In this document: positions 34,346 to 47,300 of the stretch, piece by piece
Position numbering within the stretch: position 1 is the stretch's first letter
Layout of the letters: each line of letters opens with the position of its first letter
NCBI GenBank assembly: GCA_020698575.1
Contig: CM036255.1
Coordinates: 16,185,501-16,249,500 of the forward strand
DNA: 64,000 nt
From: Bostrychus sinensis
Taxonomy: Eukaryota; Chordata; Actinopteri; Gobiiformes; Eleotridae
Direction: 5' to 3'
Notes under the pieces: generated by a model
What the model was told of the DNA's origin: nothing
Database searches by the model: none
The model's input: the letters and a program-made list of their open reading frames with translations, nothing else
Program-made: the position numbers and the translations under genes

Positions 34346-35553
34346 CTACATGTGAGGTCCTGCTACATCTGCAGCTTCAATAAAAAGCTCTCCAGCTCTT
34401 TGTCTATACTCCATAGACAACTCCTTTGCCCTCACCACTTCACTCATGTTCTCCTTTAGGTTCTCTGTCAGTCTTCCTTGCTCTTGATAAGTCACTGCAG
34501 CCCCCTTTACTTGCTCAGCCATGTGATCTTTACTACGGTGCAGCCAGCCAATCAGCTCCTGAAGCGCTGTGCCCTTTGAGATGGTGGCCTTGGCAGACTC
34601 TGAAATGTTCTTAAATTCATCTTTAGCCCTCTGCAGATGAGAGGGCAGCAGTTCTGCATCATTTTCACTTTCTGATCTTACCGGAACTACACACAGAGAG
34701 AAATCATAACCTTTCAGCTTCAGGGAAATCCTGTAGTTGGCCTCTGTAAGTGGAAAATATGAATTTAGGGAAAAACCGGCAACCAAAAAAAGTCATAGTG
34801 TGCTACTACACCCTGGTAACGTCTGCATCAAACTGACCATGCTCATCTCTGATTTTTCCCAAAACTTCTGATAAAGCCAGTGTACCACACTGTGAACAGC
34901 CGTATCTCTTTTGCAGGGAGAGTAAGAGTTGCACTGTAGTCTCAAAACGATGCTGTTGCTCATTAAAAGTTTCAGCGACATCCAAAAACCTCTGGTCCAA
35001 CTCTTGCACACCCACTCTTCTTATCACCAGCTTGCCACTCCGCTGTACATTGTGTCCATCTACAAAAGTAAAAAAAAAAAAAAAAAAGATTTATTGAATA
35101 TGCACAAAAATATATTAATTGCTGATGATAATAAACAGATTGAGGTAAATAAATACTCCACCACTCTGTGCTGTGTGAATCTGTCTGGCTGATTCTGCTA
35201 CATTCTGTTCGGATTGTCTTGACCCCAGTAGAGGCTGCCTCTAAAATTATTATGAACACAGTATAACATAATAATAAACACCTTCAACTGTTTTTCCGAA
35301 GTGTCAATACTTAAAATAATAAAATGAAAAGTTTGAATTAAACTGCAATTTCTATCTATGGCTATTGTGCTTTTACAAACTTTGTTATGGTACAATCAAC
35401 TTATGTTCACGGCTTACCTTACGTACTGTACATTTCATATTGGGTGTACAACTATAAATTTGATACTGCGCAGAGTAGAACTAAAGTTACACAATGTGAA
35501 AAGTAACACATACCTCGTTGTCGGAGTTTTCGCACGAGAAGCAACAACAGCAT
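34346..35553 (-). CDS. Unrecognised helical (coiled-coil-like) protein, 227 aa
   Basis: Three minus-strand exons: 35553-35514, 35059-34812, 34741-34346. They join in phase (40+248+396 nt) to a 227-residue frame with GT/AG sites. It starts MLLLLLVRKLRQR, continues with DGHNVQRSGKLVIRRVGVQE, and is then mostly charged and helical-looking: LDQRFLDVAETFNEQQHRF, TISKGTALQELIGWLHRSKD, and near the end ELSMEYRQRAGELFIEAADV. No enzyme motif or conserved cysteine cluster is seen. The leucine-rich start could be a short hydrophobic signal but is only six residues of L plus V. It lies between the two klhl7 copies and fires away from klhl7, about 530 bp apart, so the two may share a promoter. I do not recognise the family. 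Confidence 0.65.
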
Positions 35554-36081
35554 GGAAATCTAATCATTTCGCTATGCTCCTGGGACCCTCACTTGTTTTC
35601 AGGTCAGTAATTTCTGACAATGTCGTTTATTGTCTGTATCTGTATATCACATGACGTCGGGGTCACGCGACTCTCAAAGGCTTCCTGGCTGTACTCATTG
35701 AAATATGTGCGTACAGTATTCTTGTTAAACAGGTGCGTGCGCGTACAGGTGAGGTGCAATTCAAAATACTGCGCCCGCTCAATGTGGATACTACTCAGAG
35801 TAGGCTATATACCGTACAACTATTGTCCAGCTCCTGTACAAAATTAGATTCGAGTCATAAAATAGTTTAAATAGACTAAGCTTATACAATTATGTACGGG
35901 TTTTTGTAGTCCCATGAAAACATGTCATATCGCTAGAGGGCGCTGTAGAGGCAGAATTTGAGACAGCAGTAGAAGAAGAACCCGACCATTGTCTTTGTTG
36001 TGTGTAGCAGGCTGCTCACTGCATCTTAAAAGCTAACATACAACTATTTTACGCAGCTAAACTTTTAGTAGTCATACTGTC
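35554..36081. promoter_or_regulatory. Intergenic divergent promoter candidate, helical-protein gene / klhl7
   Basis: A 528-bp gap between start codons of the minus-strand 34346-35553 gene and plus-strand klhl7. It contains 'catgacgtcggggtcacg' at 35650-35668, with TGACGTC, a CRE-like site. No repeat is recognised. The bidirectional role is inferred from spacing. Confidence 0.4.
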
Positions 36082-39000
36082 ATGACTGGAATGGCCTCCC
36101 CAGAGAAAGCATCAAGCTCTAAGAAAAAGAGTGAGAGAAAATGTGTCTCAAAGGAGGAGTACAGGCAGCTGTCCGGGATCATGGCAGTCATGAACAACCT
36201 AAGGAAACAGGTATGTGGCTGTCAAACAGGCTGTATTGCAGTCACTGTCCTGTGAATGAGGGGTAAAACAGCACATTGTGATATCAATGTTTCACGTACC
36301 ACGCAGTCAGATTACAATTGCACAGATAAAGTTGTTCTGCTGACAAAGTGTGTGGATTTCAACAGGGCACTCTATGTGATGTGACACTGCTGGTTCAGGG
36401 GAAGCACTTTCCTGCTCACAGAGTTGTCCTGGCTGCTGCCAGCCATTTCTTCAGCCTTATGTTTACCAGTGAGTGTACTCATACAGTCATATTATACAGT
36501 TGTTTTATGTATCATTAGCATTAGTTCTGCTTACCTGCAGCTAGAATGATGGAGTCCATGTCCCATGAGGTGGAGCTCAGGAGTGCCGAACCTGACATTA
36601 TTGAGCTGCTGCTTGAATTTATCTATACAGCGAGGTAAAAGAAATCTATATGAATATAGAACAGCTCAACAAACACACTTCTGTTGATTTCTAAATAACT
36701 TATGTTATTTACTTTATGTTATGTTTCAATTTGGTGAAAGGATCTCAGTGAACAGCAGTAATGTACAGTCATTGCTGGATGCTGCCAACCAGTACCAGAT
36801 TGAACCTGTGAAGAAGATGTGTGTAGAGTTTCTAAAAGGACAGATTGATGCTACAAATTGTCTAGGTAAGACCAATATATTTAAATATGTTTGCTAGAAA
36901 CTTAAACCCAATAACTAAACTTTGTTTTTCATTGCTTGCCACCTATACCTTGGATTGTTGTCTTGCAGGAATTTCAGCATTAGCTGACTGTATGGACTGC
37001 CCAGAGCTACAGTTAGCTGCAGAGGATTTCTTTCAGCTTCACTTCACCGAAGTTTATAGACTTGATGAGTTTTTGCAGCTCGATGTGAAGCGGCTCACTT
37101 ATCTACTCCACCAGGACAAACTCACAGTTCGATCAGAGGCCCAGGTAATCTCCACAATGTGCAAATGTAATCAGAACTAAATAATGTAAATTATATTAAA
37201 ATTAACCATGCAATTCTTTGTGGTGGTGCTTGTTGTTCGGTTGTTTTGGTTTTCTTCAGATCTATGATGCAGCAGTGCGCTGGCTGAAGTATGACGTCTG
37301 TAACAGAGAGCAGTATATGGTTGAGGTGTTGGGTTGTGTTCGTTTCCCTTTGGTCTCCAAAACCTTCCTGTCCAAGACTGTACAGGCTGAGCCTCTCATA
37401 CAGGACAACCCACAGTGTCTGAAGATGGTCATCAGTGAGTAAATGCTCTAAAAGCACTGTAACAATAAATATATCTGTAATGTAGACAGTCTTAATGATA
37501 ATGTAATTCTTCTTTTTGGAATCTAGCCTTTATGTTATAGTGTACTTTTTTTTCAGGTGGAATGCGCTATCACCTACTGTCCCTTGAAGATCGTGAGGAC
37601 TTAGGAGAAAGCAGTCGCCCTCGACGCAAGAAACACGACTACCGCATTGCTCTTTTTGGAGGCTCCCAGCCACAATCCTGTCGCTACTTCAACCCCAAGG
37701 TAAATACTGTATATTGCTATTTTGTTCATTTATTCTATACTATAGCAATATACTATTATATGAAGACAAAATGAATCTATTAAACCTAAATACTGTATAA
37801 CTATATATAAAGAAAATGTTAAAGAATATTATTTCTCATATTTTAAAAAATCTAGATGCTATGGTAACAAGTCAGAATGAATAAATAACATTTAGAAGAA
37901 TTTAAGTACATTTTTCTCTTCTCATCTTCAAGGAATCAAGCTGGACAGACATTCGTTGCCCCTTTGAGAAGCGACGGGATGCCACCGCAGTTTTTTGGGA
38001 CAATGTTGTCTATATTTTGGGTGGCTCACAGCTGTTTCCAATAAAGAGAATGGACTGTTACAATGTCCTGAAAGACAGCTGGTACTCAAAGTTAGGTCCA
38101 CCCACACCTCGTGACAGCCTAGCTGCCTGTGCTGCTCAAGGAAAGATCTACACATCAGGAGGATCGGAAGTGGGTAAGCAATATGGTAACATATAAGGGA
38201 AAAAAGTTGGAAGCTGTGTTCTGATGCCTATAAAATTATGCTGTTTCAGGAAGTTCAGCACTAGATCTTTTTGAATGTTATGACACAAGGACAGAATCAT
38301 GGCAGGTGAAACCCAGTATGTTGAGGGCACGTTGTGGCCATGGCTCAGTGGAGGCTAACGGCCTTATTTATGTCTGTGGAGGAACTGTAGGCAACAATGT
38401 TTCGGGCAGGGTCCTCTACAACTGTGAAGTCTTTGATCCAAGCACACAGCAGTGAGTCACTATTGCATTGTTTATCTTTAAACATTGGCCTATACAATAT
38501 TTTTGGGTTGTATACATTTACATATCTTGTTAAGAAATTGTTCTCATGTTTATGTCTAGATGGAGGGAACTTTGTGGGATGAGAGAGGCCAGAAAGAACC
38601 ATGGATTGGTTGTGGTTAACAACAGGATTTATGCTGTTGGAGGCCAAGGGGCAATAGGTAACAACTAAAATTGACAAAGGTTCTTGTAGGTTTGTTGTTG
38701 TAGGTGTAGGTGTAGTTTTACATTTTGGATTACTGTGCTTGTACCTAAGGTGGACTAGACTCAGTAGAGTACTATGACATTGCAAGTAATGAATGGCGCC
38801 CCGCCACACCTATGCCCTGGCGAGGCATCACTGTCAAGTGCGCTGCTGTGGGGGAGATAATCTATGTGCTGGCAGGCTTTCAAGGGGTTGGCCGCCTTGG
38901 ACATGTATTGGAGTACCATACGGATACTGACAGGTGTGTTCAAATGATGTTTTCTTTTACATTTATGGTCTTTTAAGACTTAAGCACATACAAACGGAAC

Positions 39001-39182
39001 ATTCTCTTTGTTTCTTCAGGTGGGTAACTTGCAACAAGGTGCGAGCATTTCCTGTCACAAGCTGTTTAATCTGTGTGGTTGACACATGTGGAGTGAACGA
39101 GGATGAGGACATGGACATGATTGACTCTCAAACACATACCGCCTCTGCTGCATCTTCTTCTTTGCCATCAACATCCACATAG
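36082..39182 (+). CDS. klhl7: klhl7, Kelch-like protein 7 (canonical copy)
   Basis: CUL3 adaptor of the BTB-BACK-Kelch family; mutations in human KLHL7 cause retinal dystrophy. Exons: 36082-36210, 36366-36468, 36541-36634, 36741-36865, 36969-37144, 37260-37434, 37557-37699, 37933-38173, 38250-38451, 38560-38657, 38750-38933, 39020-39182. They sum to 1833 nt, 610 residues; all phases consistent. A second in-frame ATG at 36091 is an alternative start. BTB about 44-140, BACK about 145-270, Kelch about 300-575. Family-diagnostic stretches: MVISGMRYHLLSLEDRED, HDYRIALFGGSQPQSCRYF, GSQLFPIKRMDCYNVLKDSW, FQGVGRLGHVLEY, VRAFPVTSCLICVVDTCG. The C-terminus carries a Ser/Thr-rich extension of about 30 residues not in the human protein. 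AATAAA at 39284. Confidence 0.97.
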
Positions 39183-39690
39183 AACATTAGAAAAAGTGGA
39201 GTGGATTTTATGTAAGTGCCAAATGAAGACTTTTATGTTCAAGTTTGTGTATATATTTTAGGGAGCATAATCTTCTTTAATCATCAATAAAAACTGAGGT
39301 GGATTAAATAGATCTTTATTATTTAGGGCGTTTCAAAGAGACGGCAACAACAAACAAGTAATGTTGTATATTTATAGTTTATTATTGATTATCCAGTATA
39401 ATGGTAGTTGCCATAAATATGGTCTGTATTGATAAACAGTGGCATAATTTAATCCATGTGAAAACCTCATAAAAAGATATTCTTAAAAACTTTCTGTTAA
39501 AAAGTGCAAGCATGTGACATTTTATCCTTGAAGACCGCTTAAGCTAAAGCAGTTATAGCACCAAGGATAGGTAGTGCAAATCGTAAATGTTAGAAACTCA
39601 ATGTAAATTTCATTACTTGAATGTCCTTTTAACTCGGTGCATCTGTGGTCCTTTCAAGTGCAATAAAAATGTCCCTTTACATGTTCTACA
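39183..39690. terminator. Convergent 3' UTRs of klhl7 and aste1
   Basis: klhl7 (plus) has AATAAA at 39284-39289. On the minus strand AATAAA (plus TTTATT) occurs at 39312-39317, about 25 bp further, and again near 39376. The two genes end tail-to-tail within 508 bp, and the polyadenylation signals sit close enough for the transcripts to overlap. Confidence 0.6.
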
Positions 39691-42390
39691 TCACTCGTCA
39701 TCATACTCTTCTTCACTCATTAGCAGAGCAAATCTGTTGTTTATCTCTTCGGTAGCCCTGTTGCCCCTTCCTGTTCCTCCACCACGCATGCTTCCTCGGT
39801 TTCTGCCACGTCCACCTCTCCTTCCCCTGCCTGATGCTGAGGGACCTGTACGACCTTTAAAGATACACTTGTTCACAGCATCCAGAAGTGAGGAGTAAAG
39901 TTTCTCAGATAAGGAGCATTTATGTAAGAAAGATTCAGGAGCTCGGCCTTCTTTCAGATACTTGACAAGGCCATGCACCAAAGTACCACTGTACAACCTA
40001 AGAAAGTAACAGGAATCATTATATAATAACACATTTTTGTAAACATTACATACATTTTAGGTATTAATAAACAATTTCCAGTTAGACGTTAAATTAATTC
40101 AATATTATTAATGAAGAATTATGAATTGAGGGAAATGAAATGGCTTGAATCATAGTGTAATATGAACTGACTTTGGCTTACCATGATAGATACGGTTCAG
40201 GCAATGGTTGCAGCAGTAGTCGATTGAGACACAATGCTGCCCAGAGACAGGCCTGCCACTGGCTGTAGCTGTGAGCATCGCTGAGATCCAAGCCCCTTCT
40301 CTCCCCAGGCCTCACGCGCCGTCCATTCATTGCCGCACACAAACTGCTCTCTGGAGCCCAACTTTGTTGTGAACCTACAAAATAAGTGACAATTAGTGAA
40401 CACATATAATCTCAGATTGATATTTTGGTGTGGTAAAATAAATTACAGTAAAACCACTTTACAAACCATTGTGTTGTTGCACATTCAGCTCTCCATACAC
40501 AAATCCCAGAAGCAGAGCATGAAGCTGAGGCTGTGTGGGTGACGGTTTGGCTTCTCGCAGCCAAAAAACAGTTACTGCTACAGCCAGCCTTAGATGTAGA
40601 CGAACAGGACTTAAAGCAGACTCAGTCACTCCTAACACTTCCAAAAGAAATGCAAGTCGAGCTGCTGGAGAAGCCTAGGAAATAAATCCAGTCATGTTAA
40701 TACTGTTATAACAGTATTACTTTATACTGTCCCACTTACCTGGCCTATTGCATCTAGGGACAAGGGCTTTTTGAGCTGATGTGCCTCCACTTGGTTTTTC
40801 TTTAAGTTCAGATCCATGCGGTCATATTCCTCTACATATACTGGTGACTTCTGACCTTGGACTGTAGCTCCTTTTTGCTGCACAGGCAACATTTGGTCCC
40901 TAGCCACAGAAGGATTCTCGAAGCCCCTTCCTCTACCCAGATCCCTTCCACCTCTTGCACTTTTGTTACCCTCACTGCCTAGCCTCACATCACTTGTCAC
41001 TTGTCCACCTCCACCTTTCCCTTGTGTCAAATTGGTCTGGCCTCTGTGTAATAAAATCCCATACATAGACTGGCGTATAGATTTAGCACTACAGTGGCTA
41101 CTTGCCAGTTTGCTATTTTCCACTTGTGGAATGAGCAGAGCCCTCTGCATCACCAAAGCATCCACAGCACAAGGAGCCAATAGCCCCTGCGCTGCAGTTC
41201 TAACAAGGCACTCTGGTAAATCAAGACTGGTCCAGCCTGTGGGTGGTTCCATTCTTCTCGAAAACCAGAGAGCTAAAGAACTTTGCCTGGTGATGTTATA
41301 GTCCTGCATACATGCCCATAATTTTGAACTTACAACTCCCTGTTGTTTATTCCTACCCTGAGCATTATATACACAATCCTGTTCAACAAGCCTGCTAATT
41401 TCTGACAGTGCCTCAGCTGGACCTGAGAAAGAAGAAAGCCAGACAAGTAGCCCTTCAATGCGGGATGCAGGTGCCCCACCTTTTCCTCTCCCTCCACCTC
41501 TCACAGACATATTCACATCTATTAAACTCAAAAGAGGCTCAGCTTCTTTTGGAATGCCATAATCATTACCAGTCAGGACAGCACACAAGGGAAGCAACTC
41601 CTTGTTCATGCCTCCAAACCAGCGGCAGAGTGCACTGGTGGTGTACCATCGAGCTGAAATATAGCGTTGGTTTGCTTTGCCACTGAGATTGGTCCATTGA
41701 AAATAATTGAAAGGAAAGTAACCCCCTAAGGGGAAAAACATGTTAAACAAGTGATCAATATAACTGTAATGTTAAGAGTGAGAACGCATACCTGGCAGGT
41801 CAAAAATGTAAAAGTCGCTGTCATTGCTGAGAAGAGGGCAGTTCCACTGACGAGCCAAACATGCAATTTCCCAGTCAGCTTCAGAAGGGCACTGCACCAG
41901 AGGAACACCACTCTGTATGAGAACTTGAATGAAGACATCTCTGGTAAGGATTGGCAGAACAGAGCCATGGCGGCCGTGAGAGAGGCTGTCTGCCTCCTTT
42001 ATTTTGGACTGCAGACGCTGCCGCAGAGTGCAAAACTTCTTGTCACTGGGGTCAATCCCTTGTAATGACAAACAAACCAGAAAGTAATTTCTCTAATAAT
42101 AAATAAAACTTCCACAAATGTACAACAGACATTTGCCATTAAATGGGCTTACCTCCATCCAGTACAACATATGGCTGTATATTACAATCTGCCAGTGCAG
42201 AAAGGAATTGTGTAAGAAGGCCGACAAAAACATCATAGTCCCCGCCATGTTGTTGGTCCAAACCGTGGTTAAAATAGAGGCGGAAGTACAAACTGCAACC
42301 ATCTATCAACAGCCGACTATCCCTGAACTTCACATCTTGGAGGAAGCGTTTGTTCCCCTCAATAAAGGTGGTAAGACCCTGGACACCCAT
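39691..42390 (-). CDS. aste1: aste1, asteroid homologue (FEN/XPG-like nuclease)
   Basis: Asteroid homologue 1; the human protein is reported as a structure-specific nuclease of the XPG/FEN fold acting with 53BP1-shieldin in end joining. Minus exons: 42390-42153, 42058-41792, 41725-40740, 40674-40467, 40374-40182, 39997-39691; 2199 nt, 732 residues, phases consistent. The N-terminus is an XPG-N motif (MGVQGLTTFIEGNKRF, LLIDGCSLYFRLYF). The XPG-I region has VPLVQCPSEADWEIACLA followed by NCPLLSNDSDFYIFDLPG; acidic residues D28, E and DSD match metal-binding positions. The middle section contains YISARWYTTSALCRWFGG and LPLCAVLTGNDYG. C-terminal LYSGTLVHGL matches human ASTE1, followed by an RGRRGGRGRNRG basic tail. 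Longer than human (679). Confidence 0.95.
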
Positions 42391-42936
42391 TTATGCCTTA
42401 AGACATAAATTGTCAGATAGTTTGCAGAAATAGTTTTTCCAGAAGACTAACTTGAAACTGACAGCCTTTAAGGAAACTCAGCCTAGATAACTATAAAGTA
42501 AGAAAAGAGGCACTCACAATATAAAAAAACGTATAAAACAATACCAGTGTTCAAACTACTTCTACTCATATAAAATAAAAACAAAATTTTCAAACAAACC
42601 CGTGACTCTTGTGTTTATAACCCATGCGTTGACTTCCTTGTAGCGAAGAGACTTCAAAATAAAAATCTTGACGGTCACGAAACATATCTGGTTGAGTTGT
42701 CTTGAGAATGTTTGGCCACCAACAGCACATACATTTATAATACAAGCTCATGAAAACAAATACTATAATGTAATGATAATATAATACCAAAATGAAACCT
42801 CTAGTCTTTTAGATTGAAGTGAAATTATCACGCACCATCTCGCGAGATTAGACGGGAACACAACAGCTAGCCGAGGGCTAGCCAGTTTTGTTCTCCAGAT
42901 ACAGAATATATATATTTTTTTTTTACAGTGATCACG
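42391..42936. promoter_or_regulatory. Bidirectional aste1/smarcc1 promoter
   Basis: 546 bp between divergent start codons. At 42838-42847 lies TCTCGCGAGA, a perfect palindrome known as a core element of many vertebrate bidirectional housekeeping promoters and bound by BANP. It lies about 90 bp above the smarcc1 ATG. No TATA box is obvious. No CDS is seen in the gap. Confidence 0.75.
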
Positions 42937-44302
42937 ATGTCTAGTGGGACAAACCCTGGACTTTCTGGGGGTAGCCAGTCTTGCTCCGTAATGTTTTCAC
43001 TAAAGAATAAAGAAAGCAATCCGTCCACACGGTACTGGGAGAGTCCGGAGACCGTAGCCCAGCTGGAGGTGGTGCGCCAGTGGATCGGGAAGCATTACAA
43101 AAAGGTAGCAGTCTGGCTAATGAGCTAACAAGCAATCTAACCACTCCGCATTTACTATAAACACGCGTTTGACGATGAAAACGCTTCCAACATGTAACAG
43201 TTATTATTAGACACTTTCAAATACCAGTTTACGTTTCTGTTGTAAAAGTAGTACCTCGTCTATAATCATTATTATTAACGAATAATCATATAATAAGTGT
43301 ATTTGTTTGTATTTTTTTCCAGTATGTATTGGTGGATGCTCCTTCGTGTCAGGCTCTGTCTTCGGTAACCCTTCAGCTTCTGCAGTTTCAGGAGGATGTT
43401 TTTGGCAGACAAGCTGCTAATCCTGCCCTCACCAAACTCCCCGTGAGTCTGTTTTCATGTATTTGCGGTAATTGTACTGTTATTATTGTGGATTCTAGAG
43501 TTAAAATACATACTCATTTTTGAGATCTAGTTTCCTGCTCATACTAGTGGTGCTAACCCAGTAAGACTATTTACAACATTATGTGACAGACTGCATTGTG
43601 TAAATACATTTGTTTTGAACTGAAAGCATGAAATGTAAAATAAAAGGACTAGAACGTGCCTTGCATGCAGGCCCAGTGCTTTATGGACCTACGTCCAGGG
43701 GGAGGACTCTGCCACATTCTTGGAACAGCCTACAAATTCAAGGCTGAGCAAGGCTGGTATGTTTTAACAGGGTATTATTATTTGACTGCTCCTTTCCTAA
43801 TACTTGAATTGTGTTACCCATATTGTCCTTCTTCTTTGTTTGAATTTACAGGCGGAGGTTTGACTTACAAAATCCTTCAAGAACTGAAAGAAATGTTGAA
43901 ATGTTTTGCAGTATAGAACGAGCACTAGTCCAGGTAACAACACTACACCTATGATTCCCTACCCACCAGTGGCATTACATTAAGAGCCTCTATCTTTATA
44001 TTTAATATTTCCAGAACAAATGTATGTCATTTCCTGTTGTATACCTGGATATCACAGTAGATCAGGAGCTGGCTGCCAGACTGAGTGGCATTATTACAAA
44101 ACACCAGGTAAACAAACACAAATTGGAACAGATGAAAAGGGACACACAAAATGCATTTAATCCTTGTCCATTCACAGGGCACTCTCACAGAAGACAGAAT
44201 CCTCGCCAGTCATCACATATATCCCTCACTTGCATCCTCAGAAGGTCAGTTGGTTAAATACACTTCTTCAATTGAATTTAACTAACTATATATTGACTTT
44301 CC

Positions 44303-44372
<70 letters not shown>

Positions 44373-47300
44373 ATTATTATTATTTACACTACATGTATCT
44401 TTAGATGAATGGATGCGTCCTGTAATGCAGAAAGAAAAGCATGTTTTGGTACACTGGGGCATGTACCCTGACAGGTAAATACATATGGACAGCATTATAT
44501 TATCCCGGTGACACTGTCACTACCTGCATTTACATTGCTATTTGTAGTATTAATAATATTCTTCTTATTGTAAATAGTTATGATAGCTGGTTTTCATCAC
44601 ATGAAATTGAAGGAGAAGTTGAAGAGCCACCACCTACAGAGAGACCCTGGAAAGTAAGTGCACAATATATATTTTTTATTTTATAATAATAGATTTTTTA
44701 TAATAATATTTTTTTTTTACTAGCCAACATTGACAAAAATTTGTAATGTAATAAAAAATGTTTGTGTGTGCTCTGCAGGATTATTGTTAAGAATCATAAT
44801 CGGAAAGTCTCAGAGACACAGCTTATGTAATCAGTGTGTCTTACATTTCTCAGGTTCATGCTGCATGGGTTCTGGATTCAGACAGTTTTAATGAATGGAT
44901 GAATGAAGAAGATTATTGTGTTGATGAAAGAAATGTCCCAGTTATCTTTCGACATCGAATTCCTCTTCAAGTTGAAGTAACCTTTTTAGTTATTATTCTT
45001 GGTCATTATTACAACCCTGATATACTAAAGATTTACATAAAAACTGTATGTAAATATTGTTGCAGGACTCTCAATCTACCCCATCCAAAAAGAGAAGAAG
45101 GTCCCCCTCTCCTCCATCCTCTGAAGGTAGAAAGAAAGGAAAGAAAGGGTGAGGTGCTTTATACTCAAATTAAAAATATAGATTAATATATTAATGACCA
45201 CACAACAAGGTTGGTGGAATTTGCTTCCGGTACAGCATGACATGCGCACATCCTCTCTGTCAGAAAATACAAAACAGAACAAACAACAGAAACTAGGGCT
45301 GGGACTTTAACGTGTTAATCATGATTAATTAATTACAGAGAAATTAATGCGTTAAAAAAATAACGCAATTAATTGCACTTCTCTATGACAACACAGACAT
45401 TTTCTCAGTGACCTAGTTTCTGGCGCACAGTGACCAGGGCTGGACATCCACACTGACCAAAACACCAAATCTGTGGATTTCAGCTGTGAACAGCTGTAAT
45501 GTGCCTGTACGAGTGCACTACAGGTAACTGCGGGGTCGAGGTTGGCCACCTTCCCGCATCCAGCGCACGGCCCCACTTTTCTTTCACTTTCAAACGTGCT
45601 GTTTAAAGGCACCGCTCATCATCTCTCCGATCGTTCTCACAGCTGACTGACGATACAGGAGACAGCAGTCTTCAGTCGCGAAGGACCGCGAGGACAGGTC
45701 CACGCTGAGGTCACAGGCGGAGCACAGGCGTAGAGACGAGAGAGTTACTAATGTTCAGAGGCAGAGGTCGATGCACAAACGCTGAATCCTGCTCAGTTTG
45801 ACCGTGGTGTTAATTTGAAATAAAGTTAAAATAAGCCATACAACATACAAATAAGCGCCTATATTTTATTTCTGACATATAAATATTTCTATTTGATAAA
45901 AATGCAATTAATTAATTACAAAGCATGTAATTAATTAGATTTTTTTTTTATCAAGTCCCACCACTAACAGAAACACAAATATAATTTCTATCACAAAATA
46001 TAATTTCTAAAATGGGAAGAGGTTATCAATAATTAGAAGATGTACAGAATTACTCTCACCAAATGCAGTCAGGAAAATAATTCAAGCTTTAATACTATCA
46101 GATCTGGATTATTGCCCAATGGTTTGGTCCAGTGGAATGACTGAAAATATAAATAAACTCCAAATAATTCAGAATAGAGCAGCTCGCATTGTGCTGAGGT
46201 GTCACTACACTATGAGTGTCAGAAAAATCCACAAAATGTTGGGATGGCTATTGGTTAAAGACTGATTGAATTATTCTTTAACAGTATTTATCAGAAATAT
46301 TGTTTATACTGGAAAATCAAATGTTTTGTTCCAAAAATTTGGAAAAATCCCTTAGATGGTGATATGATTGAGTGATATACAAGGGATGAGGTAACAATAT
46401 AGGACATGAATAAATATTGTACAGATTTTTTATCTTACTTTATTTTTTTCTACATCTATGATCTGCTGTTCAAATGTTTCTTTTCTTTTTTGTTGCCAAG
46501 AATCATTTGGTCAAGATATCTTGTTGTAAATTATGTACTGTGTGGACCACTGTAAGAGTAGCAGCTGCATTGCTGCAGCTAAATGTGGATTCAATAAAAA
46601 AAAAAAAAAAAAAAATACAAACTTGATTGATTTTAGCGTCTGTATGGCTGTTGGGGAAAAAACTGTTTATAAATCAAACTGATCTTGTTTGTCAGGGACG
46701 TATAAGTATTATAAATGTATAATTATTTTTGTGTCTGTGGGTTTACAGACGAAAGCGTGGGCAGCAAGAGGAAGAGCCTGTGGAGGATTTAACCAAAGAC
46801 ATGGAGGATCCAACTCCAGTCCCAAACATGGAAGAGGTCATATTACCTAAAAACGGTAGACCATATGAACAAAGCCCATATAATCGAACATCTCCAGGAG
46901 CTTCTGAAGCAAATGTAACATTTGATTTTACTTTTTGTGTCTAGTGAACTTAAAGAAGGACAGTGAGAATACTCCTGTCAAAGGAGGCATAATGGCTGAT
47001 CTAGGTATGTATAAATAATTTTTAAAAATATATTTCTTACCAAGCAAATTTTAGCTATCTCATAATAAATTTACCATTTCTTTTTTTTTTTCAGATGACC
47101 AGGAAGATGACTATCCAGGAAGGGTAAACAGATTAATAATAGTTACTAGTTATTTTTAGATTATATATTGTTTCAGACGATGTTCCTATAGCACGAGATT
47201 TTTTTTCTGCATGTTTTTTCTGTCTGTCCACAGGAGGAAGAGGAAGGCAGAGTTGAGATGTCGCGTTTCCTTGAAGGAGAGGAAAACATTACAGAACAAA

